DNA of 10,825 bases. It comes from DASUCS01 sp041166365 (GTDB lineage Bacteria; Actinomycetota; Acidimicrobiia; Acidimicrobiales; JACDCH01). Positions 1 to 6,648 of this stretch are shown here, piece by piece. The translations under genes were made by a program, and so were the position numbers. The stretch lies in assembly GCA_041166365.1 (NCBI GenBank), contig JBEEFX010000163.1:1-10825 (forward strand). Reading direction: 5' to 3'. The notes below the pieces were generated by a model that saw only the letters and a list, made by a program, of their open reading frames with translations, was not told where the DNA came from and did not search any database. Numbering within the stretch: position 1 is the first letter of the stretch; every line of letters begins with the position of its first letter.

Positions 1-1485
1 GCTGAACGAGAAGGCGGCGCCGCCCCCCGGTGCGTCCTCGACCCACGCCGTGCCGCCCATCGCCTCGACCGAGCGGCGCACGATGTAGAGCCCGAGCCCG
101 ACCCCTTGTTGTGGTCGCGTGAGGTGATCGCCGAGGCGAGTGAACTTGTCGAAGATCCGCTCGCGGTCCGCAGACGGAACTCCCGTGCCGTGGTCGGCCA
201 CTGTCGTCACCACCCGGTGACCGTCGTGGGCCACACCCACACCGACAGCAGCACCTTCAGGTGAGAACTTCGCCGCGTTGGACAGCAAGTTGGCCAACAC
301 CTGCATCGCGAGCTGTTCGTCGGCGACGACGCCGGGCAGGTCGGCCGCGATCAGCACGGTGTACTCCCGCGTCGGGTCCTGGCGGCCCACCTGGTCGACC
401 TGGTCGCGCACCGCCGCTTCCCAATCGAGCGCCTCGGCGATCACCAGAGCATCGGCATGATCGAGCGACGTGGCTTGGAGCAGCTGCTGCACGAGCCGCT
501 CGAGCCGTTGCTCCTCGCGCAGCATGACCTCGTAGATGTGCTGGCGCTCGTCGTCGTCGAACTCCCGATCGCGGCGCAGCAGGGTTTGCAGAAAGCCCTT
601 GATCGGCGTCAGCGGTGTGCGCAGCTCGTGGCTGACGGTGGCCAGGAAGTCGGCCTTCTCGTCGTCGATCTGCTTGCGCGTCGTCACATCCCGGGCGACG
701 ACGACACAGCCGCCGTCGGACATCTTGGAGAACGCGCAGTTGAGCCACATCGGCTGCCCGGCGGCGACCTCCAGTTGGACGAGCACCTCGACCTCGTCGC
801 CCGTTCGCGCCGGGCACGCCACACCGAACAGCGCCTCGCCCCCTTCGTCACGCGGGCGGAACACCGCGCAACAAGGCTGGCCGACAGCGACGACCTCGGC
901 GATGCCCGTGAGACGAGCCATCGCCGGGTTCCATGAACGCACGCGCCTGTCGGAACCGACGGAGAAGATCCCGTCCGACGACGAGCCGAGCACGTCGGCC
1001 AGGGTGCGTTGCTCTGCCTGCACGGCCTCGAACAGGGCGAGGCGGTGCAGCGTCGACGAGACACGCTCGCCCAACGCGTCCAGGATGCGTTCGTCGCGCT
1101 CGGTGTACGGACGGTCCGCTCGCGCGGCGACGGCGATGGAACCGCAGGGCTCTCCGTCGCTCGACAACAGCCGCATCCGCGAGCCCGGGTCGTAGATCGA
1201 GTGCCCGGTGGTGTCGCCCGCTTCCATCCGCACGTTGTCGTCGACACTTTCGATGATCACCACGGCGGCCGGCGCGTCGAGCAGGGCCATGGCGTGCTTG
1301 CTCAACTCGCGGGCCGCGGCCTCGGTGCTGGCCGCGCTGGCCAGGGCCAGCTCCGCCCGCCTCAGGCGATCGATCTCGTCCACCGCCAGTCCGTCGCCGC
1401 CGTGCGGCTTGCGCAGGAGCCGTGTGGCCGCCCCACCGACCACCAGGAGCCCGCCGACAACGACGAGGACCGCGGTCGGGAACAT
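1..1485 (-). CDS. membrane-anchored GAF-PAS sensor histidine kinase (3' end outside window)
   Basis: Autophosphorylating sensor kinase of a two-component system. The frame stays open to the left edge, so the C-terminus is missing, probably only a few residues, since the last visible residues (GGGAAFSFS) are the usual end of an HATPase domain. From the ATG at 1485 at least 495 residues are seen: a hydrophobic segment at about 2-19, a GAF-like domain at about 36-155, a PAS domain at about 162-272, HisKA with the H-box SHELRTPLTPIKG (His286), and HATPase_c with the N-box LLSNAAKF (Asn403), G1 box DHGTG (431-435) and G2 box GVGLGL (461-466). All catalytic boxes are intact, so it should be active. 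No response regulator is visible; one may lie beyond the left edge. The start is uncertain: the frame is closed by a TAG at 1558-1560, a TTG at 1512 would lengthen the membrane segment, and neither start has a convincing ribosome site. The signal sensed is unknown. Confidence 0.93.
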   Translation of the reverse strand, partial: MFPTAVLVVVGGLLVVGGAATRLLRKPHGGDGLAVDEIDRLRRAELALASAASTEAAARELSKHAMALLDAPAAVVIIESVDDNVRMEAGDTTGHSIYDPGSRMRLLSSDGEPCGSIAVAARADRPYTERDERILDALGERVSSTLHRLALFEAVQAEQRTLADVLGSSSDGIFSVGSDRRVRSWNPAMARLTGIAEVVAVGQPCCAVFRPRDEGGEALFGVACPARTGDEVEVLVQLEVAAGQPMWLNCAFSKMSDGGCVVVARDVTTRKQIDDEKADFLATVSHELRTPLTPIKGFLQTLLRRDREFDDDERQHIYEVMLREEQRLERLVQQLLQATSLDHADALVIAEALDWEAAVRDQVDQVGRQDPTREYTVLIAADLPGVVADEQLAMQVLANLLSNAAKFSPEGAAVGVGVAHDGHRVVTTVADHGTGVPSADRERIFDKFTRLGDHLTRPQQGVGLGLYIVRRSVEAMGGTAWVEDAPGGGAAFSFS

Positions 1486-1597
1486 CAGTGTGATGGTGAC
1501 AAGTCCGCCCAAATGGGTCCATGGCCCGGAGGGGTCATTGACGCGCGCCGAAGCGGGCTAGTGCGGCGCGATCAACACCGCACCAACGAGCGGGCTC

Positions 1598-2260
1598 TCA
1601 GGGCAACGCGTCGAGGCCGACGTCCTCGCCGTCGCGCCACACCGTCACCGCGCCGGCACCCTCGACCTGCCACACGCCGTCGCTGCTGCGCACGAGCGCG
1701 GTGCGCTCGTCGACGCCCGCGACCACCAAGCCCTTCGGCGCGAGCTGCCGCGTGCGGTGCGCCTTCTCCTCTGACCACGAGTCGAGATGGGGCACGACCG
1801 CGACACCCTCGAGCAGTCCGAGCCCCAGCGTGAACGCGCCGCCGCGCTGGTCGACCATCGGATCGCACAGCACCATCGCCCCCGCCGACGACCCGGCGAG
1901 CGCGGCGCCGCTGCTCCACTGCTCGAGGAGCACTTCCCAGAGCGGCGAGTCCTTGAGCACGGAGCGCAGGTGCATCGGTGAGGTGCCGGCCAGATACACG
2001 AATCGAGCGGTGCGCACGGCGTCGAGGTTGGTCGCATCGCTCGCATCCGGCCGGGCGAGCACCATCAGCCCGCGGACCTTCACGCCGAGGCCGCCGAACC
2101 ACTCCTCGGCCGCGGCGACGAGGCGCTCGGGATGCTCGTACGCGGATCCGGTCGGCAGCACGAGCACCTCGTCCGCTCCCACCGCGTCGATCAGGCCGCG
2201 ATCGAAGGTGCAGCCCTCGCTCCATTCGCCGCCACCCACCAACGCCAACGGGCCAGTCAT
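1598..2260 (-). CDS. S51-family serine peptidase, peptidase E / cyanophycinase-like
   Basis: Predicted cytosolic hydrolase with a class I glutamine-amidotransferase-like fold. S51 enzymes use Ser-His-Glu and cleave Asp-X dipeptides (peptidase E) or beta-Asp-Arg in cyanophycin. Numbering from the ATG at 2260 (220 aa), I see a glycine-rich start (LALVGGGEW), the nucleophile elbow AGSSAGAM (Ser125), a His in VVPHLDSW (His158) and a Glu in GVDERTAL (Glu185), matching the family order. The length suits peptidase E (about 230 aa) better than cyanophycinase (about 270 aa). The GGN/GGDQ segment usual after the central strand reads LAGTSPMHLRSVL here, so the substrate may differ from both. There is no signal peptide. 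A GTG one codon upstream (2263) is the alternative start; a -10-like TAGGTT ends 7 nt before the ATG. It is transcribed toward the histidine kinase and is divergent from the dehydrogenase gene. Confidence 0.85.
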   Translation of the reverse strand: MTGPLALVGGGEWSEGCTFDRGLIDAVGADEVLVLPTGSAYEHPERLVAAAEEWFGGLGVKVRGLMVLARPDASDATNLDAVRTARFVYLAGTSPMHLRSVLKDSPLWEVLLEQWSSGAALAGSSAGAMVLCDPMVDQRGGAFTLGLGLLEGVAVVPHLDSWSEEKAHRTRQLAPKGLVVAGVDERTALVRSSDGVWQVEGAGAVTVWRDGEDVGLDALP

Positions 2261-2267
2261 CACTGCG

Positions 2268-2273
2268 AACCTA
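2268..2273 (-). promoter_or_regulatory. candidate -10 box of the S51 peptidase gene
   Basis: TAGGTT on the minus strand (TAnnnT type), followed by 7 nt and then the ATG at 2260. This fits a leaderless transcript. No good -35 box is visible. Confidence 0.4.
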
Positions 2274-2282
2274 GTGCCGACG

Positions 2283-2313
2283 TTGGACCGCTATTCCTAC
2301 CGGCCGGTAACTT
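2283..2313 (+). promoter_or_regulatory. candidate promoter of the dehydrogenase-aat-meaA operon
   Basis: A TTGGAC at 2283-2288 and a TAACTT at 2308-2313 are separated by 19 bp, a little long for a housekeeping promoter. The -10-like box ends 6 nt before the ATG at 2320, and there is no Shine-Dalgarno sequence, so transcription may start at the ATG itself (leaderless). Confidence 0.4.
2298..2309. promoter_or_regulatory. perfect 12-bp palindrome, possible operator
   Basis: TACCGGCCGGTA is identical to its own reverse complement. It lies between the candidate -35 and -10 boxes of the dehydrogenase gene and overlaps the start of the -10, in a 59-bp divergent intergenic region. Short palindromes of this shape are typical of dimeric repressors such as the TetR family. 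No regulator gene is in the window, so the protein that binds is unknown. Confidence 0.45.
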
Positions 2314-2319
2314 CCTCCC

Positions 2320-3171
2320 ATGATCAAGCGCTTGGGGATCGTTGGCTCGGGGATCATGGGCTCGGGCATCGCAGAGGTCGCAGCCAAGGCCGGAATCGAG
2401 GTGCTGCTGCGCTCGCGCAAGCAAGAGACCGCCGATGCGATGGTGCAGGCACTCACCAAATCGCTCGACAAGCAGGTCGAGAAAGGCAAGGTCGACGCCG
2501 CCGAGCGCGACCAGATCCTGTCGAGGGTCACGGGCACCCACGACCTGCATGCACTCACCGACTGCGACCTCGTGATCGAGTCGGTGGTCGAGGACCTCGA
2601 GGTGAAGAAGGAGCTGTTCAAGCGGCTCGATCTCGTGGTGAAAGACGACGCGATTCTCGCCACCAACACGTCGACCCTGCCGGTGGTGGACCTCGCGGTC
2701 GTCACCGAGCGCCCTGAGCGAGTCTGCGGCATCCACTTCTTCAATCCCGCACCGATGATGTCGCTCGTCGAGATCGTCCGCCCGTTGACCGCCAGCGACG
2801 AGACGATCGCCGCTGCTCGAGCTTTCGCGGAAGCGTGCGGCAAGGGCCCGGTGGAGGTCAAAGACCGCGCCGGCTTCATCGTCAACGCGCTGCTGTTCCC
2901 CTACCTCAACAACGCGGTGCGCATGCTCGAGACCGGCACTGCGAGCGGTGACGACATCGACGCGGCGATGAAGGGCGGCTGCAACTTCCCGATGGGACCA
3001 CTCGCGCTGCTCGATCTCGTGGGGCTCGACACGTCGCTGTCGATCCTCGACGCGCTGTACGACGAGTTCCGCGATCCGAACTACGCGGCGGTGCCCACGC
3101 TGCGCCGCATGGTCGCGGCCGGCCGTCTCGGCCGGAAGTCTGGCCAAGGCTTCTACGACTATCGCAAGTAG
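2320..3171 (+). CDS. hbd: 3-hydroxybutyryl-CoA dehydrogenase (NAD(P)-dependent)
   Basis: Interconverts 3-hydroxybutyryl-CoA and acetoacetyl-CoA in the cytosol; by family it acts on the (S) isomer. The 283-residue protein has the usual length for a stand-alone enzyme. The N-terminal Rossmann domain (about 1-183) carries the dinucleotide loop GSGIMG (9-14) and TNTSTLP (115-121). The catalytic His sits in GIHFFNPAP (His139) and its partner Glu in LVEIV (Glu151). The C-terminal dimerisation domain shows FPMGPLALLDLVGLD at 223-237 and ends in GRKSGQGFYDY. It is the first gene of an apparent operon with aat and meaA. With MeaA it suggests C4 acyl-CoA flux, as in the ethylmalonyl-CoA pathway or butyrate/poly-3-hydroxybutyrate metabolism. 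The exact pathway role is inferred. Mycobacterial relatives are called fadB2. Confidence 0.93.
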   Translation: MIKRLGIVGSGIMGSGIAEVAAKAGIEVLLRSRKQETADAMVQALTKSLDKQVEKGKVDAAERDQILSRVTGTHDLHALTDCDLVIESVVEDLEVKKELFKRLDLVVKDDAILATNTSTLPVVDLAVVTERPERVCGIHFFNPAPMMSLVEIVRPLTASDETIAAARAFAEACGKGPVEVKDRAGFIVNALLFPYLNNAVRMLETGTASGDDIDAAMKGGCNFPMGPLALLDLVGLDTSLSILDALYDEFRDPNYAAVPTLRRMVAAGRLGRKSGQGFYDYRK

Positions 3172-3853
3172 CCCTCCAGCCGAACCCGCGCCGTCGCAAT
3201 GGTGGTTCCCGGAGGCGACAGAAGCCGACGAGAACGGGATCGTCGGCGCAGGAGCCGATCTCGAGCCGGGCACGCTGCTGCTGGCGTACCGCAGCGGGAT
3301 CTTCCCGATGCCGTTGCAACGCGAGGATGTCATGGCCTGGTGGTCGCCCGATCCACGCGGCGTGATCCCGCTCGACCGCGTGCGCGTCTCCCGGTCGCTG
3401 CGGCGATCGATGCGGCGGTACGAGATCCGCGTCGACACCGCATTCGAGCAAGTCATCGACGCGTGCGCCGACCCGGGTCGTCCGGGCCGATGGATCAGCG
3501 CACCCGTTCGTGATGCGTATGTACGGATGCACGAGCTCGGCTGGGCCCACAGCGTGGAGTCCTGGTCGATCGACGACGGCACGCTCGCCGGCGGCCTGTA
3601 CGGGGTGGCCGTCGGGGGCCTGTTCGCCGGCGAGTCGATGTTCCATCGGGCGACGGACGCGTCGAAGGTCGCCCTGATCGGCCTGGTCGAACGCATGCGG
3701 AGCGACGGCGCCGACGGGGCCGGGCGCATCCTGGACGTGCAATGGCAGACACCGCACCTCGAGTCGGTGGGCGCGATGGAGATTCCTCGAACGGAGTACC
3801 TGCGCCTGCTGGACGACGCTTTGGAGCTGGCGTTGCCGCCGGCGTTCACGTAA
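3140..3853 (+). CDS. aat: leucyl/phenylalanyl-tRNA-protein transferase, start abnormal
   Basis: Transfers Leu or Phe from aminoacyl-tRNA to proteins with N-terminal Lys or Arg, marking them for ClpS/ClpAP-type degradation (N-degron pathway). Family motifs run in order: SQWWFPEA, GIVGAGADLEPGTLLLAYR, GIFPMP, AWWSPDPRGVIPLDR, GRWISAPVRDAY, GWAHSVESW, GGLYGVAVGGLFAGESMFHR, and a final DVQWQTPHLESVGA. The stop TAA is at 3851-3853. The problem is the start. The conserved N-terminal domain is encoded from about 3194, but this frame, open from 2972, has no ATG, GTG or TTG before the ATG at 3308. That ATG would remove about 40 conserved residues and gives a 181-aa protein, which an automatic annotation would probably report. 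I give CTG 3140 as a tentative start (237 aa, overlapping the dehydrogenase by 32 nt); ATC 3161 is another option. A small indel in the assembly is also possible. The function call is secure, the 5' end is not. Confidence 0.88.
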   Translation: MAKASTTIASSPPAEPAPSQWWFPEATEADENGIVGAGADLEPGTLLLAYRSGIFPMPLQREDVMAWWSPDPRGVIPLDRVRVSRSLRRSMRRYEIRVDTAFEQVIDACADPGRPGRWISAPVRDAYVRMHELGWAHSVESWSIDDGTLAGGLYGVAVGGLFAGESMFHRATDASKVALIGLVERMRSDGADGAGRILDVQWQTPHLESVGAMEIPRTEYLRLLDDALELALPPAFT

Positions 3854-3854
3854 C

Positions 3855-3859
3855 GGGAG
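3855..3859 (+). promoter_or_regulatory. ribosome binding site that decides the meaA start
   Basis: GGGAG lies 1 nt before the ATG at 3861, too close to work, and 10 nt before the in-frame ATG at 3870. It therefore favours the second ATG. It sits directly after the aat stop codon. Confidence 0.55.
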
Positions 3860-3869
3860 AATGGACGCC

Positions 3870-5825
3870 ATGGCCGAGCCCGATCGCCCCTGGTTGATGC
3901 GGACGTATTCGGGTCACTCCACGGCCGAAGCGTCGAACCTCCTGTATCGCACGAACTTGGCCAAGGGTCAGACGGGGCTCTCGGTCGCCTTCGACTTGCC
4001 GACGCAGACGGGCTACGACCCGGACGACCCGCGGGCACGCGGCGAGGTCGGAAAGGTCGGTGTACCCGTCGCGCATCTCGGCCACATGCAGCAACTGCTC
4101 GACGGGATCCCCGTCGACACCATGAACACGTCGATGACCATCAACGCGACCGCGGCGTGGTTGCTCGGGCTCTATGTCGCCAACGCGGAACAGCACGGCG
4201 TCGCGTCGCACCTGCTCCGTGGCACGACGCAGAACGACATCGTGAAGGAGTACTTGTCGAGGGGCACGTACATCTTCCCGCCGCACCCGAGCCGCCGGCT
4301 CATCGTCGACATGGTCGCGTTCTGCGCCGAACGCGTGCCGCTGTGGAACCCGATCAATGTCTGCAGCTACCACCTGCAAGAAGCGGGCGCGACACCCGTG
4401 CAGGAGCTCGCGTACGCGCTGGCCACCGCCATCGGCGTGCTCGACGCCGTCCGTGAGTCGGGCCAGGTGCCCGAGGATCGCTTCTCGGCGGTGTTCGCGT
4501 CAATCAGCTTCTTCGTGAACGCCGGCATCCGCTTCGTCGAGGAGACGTGCAAGATGCGGGCGTTCACCGAGATGTGGGACCGCATCGGCCGTGAGCGCTA
4601 CGGCGTCACCGACGACAAGGCCCGGCGCTTCCGCTACGGCGTGCAGGTCAACAGCCTCGGCCTCACCGAGGCGCAGCCGGAGAACAACGTGCAGCGCATC
4701 GTGCTCGAAGCGCTCGGCGTCACGCTGTCGAAGGACGCTCGTGCCCGATCCATCCAGCTACCGGCCTGGAACGAGGCGCTGGGCCTGCCGCGGCCGTGGG
4801 ATCAGCAATGGTCCCTGCGCATCCAGCAGGTGCTGGCCTACGAGACCGACCTGCTCGAGTACGACGACCTGTTCAACGGCTCGCATGTCGTCGAAGCCAA
4901 GACCGCCGAGCTCGTCGAAGCCGCGAGCGCGGAGCTCGACGACGTTCTCGCATTGGGCGGCGCGTTCGAGGCGATCGACGAGTTGAAGGGCCGGCTCGTT
5001 CGCAGCCACACCGAACGGGTGCGCCGCATCGAGAAGGGCGAGCTCAAGATCGTCGGCGTGAACGCCTTCACCGAGACGGCGCCGTCACCGCTCGACGTGC
5101 AGGAGCTGATCCTGACGGTCGACCCGGCCGTGCAGGACGAGCTGATCGCCGACGTGCAGGCCTGGCGGTCCAACCGCGATGCCCACGCCGTGAAGCACGC
5201 GCTCGAGGAGCTTCGTCGAGTCGCCGGCACCGACGAGAACGTGATGCCCGCCACGATCGAGCTGGCGAAGGCGGGCGGCACCACCGGCGAGTGGGCGGGT
5301 GTGCTGCGGGAGGTGTTCGGTGAGTACCGCGCCCCCACCGGTGTGGGTGCGGCCGCCGGGCACGGCGGCACGACGGAGGAGCTGCAAGCGGTCGCGGTGA
5401 CGACCAAGGCCATGGTCGGGGGCCCGCCCCGTCTGCTCGTGGCGAAGCCCGGGCTCGATGGGCACTCGAACGGCGCAGAGCAGATCGCGGTGGCGGCCCG
5501 GGACGCAGGCATGGAGGTCGTGTACCAGGGCATCCGGCTGACCCCCGAGCAGATCGCGGCCACTGCCCGGGACGAAGACGTCGACGTCGTCGGGCTCTCG
5601 ATCCTGTCCGGCTCGCATCTGGAGCTGGTGCCCGAGATCGTTCGCCTGCTGCGTCTCGAAGGGGTTGATGCACCGGTGGTCGTCGGCGGCATCATCCCGG
5701 AGAGTGACCGTGCCTCACTGCTGGCCGATGGCGTGGCCGCGGTGTACACGCCCAAGGACTTCCGGCTCGGACGGATCATGGCGGAGATCGCCCAGTTTGC
5801 GATTGCTCGCCGGAACGAACCTTGA
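3870..5825 (+). CDS. meaA: ethylmalonyl-CoA mutase, adenosylcobalamin-dependent (MeaA/Ecm)
   Basis: Converts (2R)-ethylmalonyl-CoA to (2S)-methylsuccinyl-CoA using adenosylcobalamin, the signature step of the ethylmalonyl-CoA pathway for acetyl-CoA assimilation. The 651-residue chain has an N-terminal catalytic (beta/alpha)8 domain (about 1-500) with hallmark stretches RTYSGHSTAEASNLLYR, KGQTGLSVAFDLPTQTGYD, MNTSMTINATA, WNPINVCSYHLQEAGATP and LPAWNEALGLPRPWDQQWS. A C-terminal B12 domain has the base-off motif DGHSNG (Asp530, ligand His532), SIL at 577-579 and GG at 606-607. The wording matches remembered MeaA sequences more closely than methylmalonyl-CoA mutase, and both domains are in one chain without a separate small subunit. 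It follows aat by 16 nt and is the last gene of the operon. An ATG at 3861 is possible but is badly spaced from the ribosome site. No crotonyl-CoA carboxylase/reductase gene is in view and no cobalamin riboswitch is seen. Confidence 0.95.
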   Translation: MAEPDRPWLMRTYSGHSTAEASNLLYRTNLAKGQTGLSVAFDLPTQTGYDPDDPRARGEVGKVGVPVAHLGHMQQLLDGIPVDTMNTSMTINATAAWLLGLYVANAEQHGVASHLLRGTTQNDIVKEYLSRGTYIFPPHPSRRLIVDMVAFCAERVPLWNPINVCSYHLQEAGATPVQELAYALATAIGVLDAVRESGQVPEDRFSAVFASISFFVNAGIRFVEETCKMRAFTEMWDRIGRERYGVTDDKARRFRYGVQVNSLGLTEAQPENNVQRIVLEALGVTLSKDARARSIQLPAWNEALGLPRPWDQQWSLRIQQVLAYETDLLEYDDLFNGSHVVEAKTAELVEAASAELDDVLALGGAFEAIDELKGRLVRSHTERVRRIEKGELKIVGVNAFTETAPSPLDVQELILTVDPAVQDELIADVQAWRSNRDAHAVKHALEELRRVAGTDENVMPATIELAKAGGTTGEWAGVLREVFGEYRAPTGVGAAAGHGGTTEELQAVAVTTKAMVGGPPRLLVAKPGLDGHSNGAEQIAVAARDAGMEVVYQGIRLTPEQIAATARDEDVDVVGLSILSGSHLELVPEIVRLLRLEGVDAPVVVGGIIPESDRASLLADGVAAVYTPKDFRLGRIMAEIAQFAIARRNEP

Positions 5826-5850
5826 ATCCCGGAGAGCTTCCGCCGATAGT
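5822..5850 (+). promoter_or_regulatory. promoter of the degenerate GGDEF gene
   Basis: TTGAAT (5822-5827) and GATAGT (5845-5850) are spaced by exactly 17 bp. The -35 box overlaps the meaA stop codon TGA (5823-5825). The -10 box ends 6 nt before the GTG at 5857 and there is no ribosome site near it, so a leaderless message is likely. Confidence 0.5.
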
Positions 5851-5856
5851 TGAGCG

Positions 5857-6564
5857 GTGAGCGACAGCTGGGTCGTGGTCCCGCTCGTGCTGTGCGCGTC
5901 CGCAGCGATCGCCTTGGCGGTCCTCACCGTGCGCGACCGGCGACGGCTCGCGGAAGCAACGGCGCGCGAGCGCGAGCTCCAAGGCCGGGTCGCGGAGCTC
6001 GAGCACGAGGCCACGGCCGCGACCTTGGCCGCGGCGGACATCCGGCCGCTCGACCGCGTCGAGCTCGAAGAGGACCCCGACGAGGACATCGACGGCGAAG
6101 GATCGCTCACCGACGCGTCGACAGGACTGTTCAACGAGCAGTTCTTCCGGGTGAGCTTGGACACACGCGTCTCCGCCGCGCGGCGCCACCTGCGGCCGGT
6201 CGCCGTCGTCCTCGTGCAGGTCTCCGAAGGCGTGCGCGAAGGCGCGCCGTCTCCCGTCGCCCCCGACCTGGTGGCCGAAGGTGTACGGGCCACGCTGCGC
6301 GACGCCGATACCGCGTGCCGCCTGGACGACGGCCGGTTCGCATTGATCCTGGAGGACACGCCGGAGAACGGCGCGGTCTGGACCGTCGAACGCGTACGTC
6401 GCGCGCTCGCTCTCGAGCGTCCCGGCCAGACGTTGTGGGCCGGGATCGCGTGCTATCCGGCGCACGCGTTCGACGCGTGGGAGTTGTTCGACCGCGCCGC
6501 CAACGCGCTCGAGGCCGCGCGCGAATGGCACCAGGACCGCATCGAAGTCGCCACCGCCGACTAG
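5857..6564 (+). CDS. membrane-anchored protein with degenerate GGDEF domain
   Basis: A 235-aa protein starting at GTG 5857. One transmembrane helix at about 5-24 is followed by a charged, probably coiled-coil segment (about 26-56), an acidic linker (about 68-82) and a GGDEF-like domain (about 84-230). The fold is recognisable from LTDASTGLFNEQFF at the start and GIACYPAHAFDAWELFDRAANALEAA near the end. The active-site loop that should read GGDEF is DDGRF (157-161, in RLDDGRFALIL), and the Asp normally found in the first metal-binding strand is absent (VVLVQVSEG). It should therefore not make cyclic di-GMP. It could bind a nucleotide or serve as a membrane-linked interaction module; its role is unknown. 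It has its own promoter-like sequence and follows meaA by 31 nt, so read-through from that operon is possible. Confidence 0.85.
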   Translation: MSDSWVVVPLVLCASAAIALAVLTVRDRRRLAEATARERELQGRVAELEHEATAATLAAADIRPLDRVELEEDPDEDIDGEGSLTDASTGLFNEQFFRVSLDTRVSAARRHLRPVAVVLVQVSEGVREGAPSPVAPDLVAEGVRATLRDADTACRLDDGRFALILEDTPENGAVWTVERVRRALALERPGQTLWAGIACYPAHAFDAWELFDRAANALEAAREWHQDRIEVATAD

Positions 6565-6578
6565 CCACCGACTAGCCC
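6557..6578 (+). repeat. 11-bp tandem duplication across a stop codon
   Basis: CCGACTAGCCA is followed directly by CCGACTAGCCC. The first copy holds the TAG stop of the degenerate GGDEF gene (6562-6564). It looks like a slippage duplication with no coding effect. Confidence 0.6.
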
Positions 6579-6635
6579 CCGGTTGGGCATTCTGGAGGAC
6601 GACGTCTCCTCGCCGGCCCCGCATCGGCGAACCAC

Positions 6636-6641
6636 TAGCCT
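6636..6641 (+). promoter_or_regulatory. candidate -10 box of the 2OG oxygenase gene
   Basis: TAGCCT followed by 7 nt and then the ATG at 6649, with no ribosome site between. It fits a leaderless start and supports this ATG over an upstream in-frame TTG at 6583. No -35 box is evident. Confidence 0.4.
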
Positions 6642-6648
6642 TTTCCGG

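Noticed and set aside
257..1833. Several open frames on both strands over the histidine kinase
   Set aside because: All are out of frame with the kinase, whose H, N and G boxes read continuously from 1485 to the left edge.
3199..3513. Plus-strand frame starting at ATG 3199
   Set aside because: Out of frame with aat; it gives an Arg-rich peptide, so the ATG cannot be the missing aat start.
3854..3869. Possible cobalamin riboswitch before the B12-dependent mutase
   Set aside because: Only 16 nt separate aat and meaA, far too short, and no B12-box-like sequence was noticed.
2260..4038. Long open frame on the minus strand (about 590 codons)
   Set aside because: It is antisense to the dehydrogenase and aat, its translation is Arg/Ser/Pro-rich without any motif, and it arises from GC-rich codon bias.
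4838..5779. Open minus-strand frame opposite meaA
   Set aside because: Ser/Thr/Arg-rich translation with no motif, fully inside a secure gene on the other strand.
6595..6611. Small hairpin GAGGA...TCCTC after the degenerate GGDEF gene
   Set aside because: Only a 5-bp stem with no T tract; not a credible terminator.
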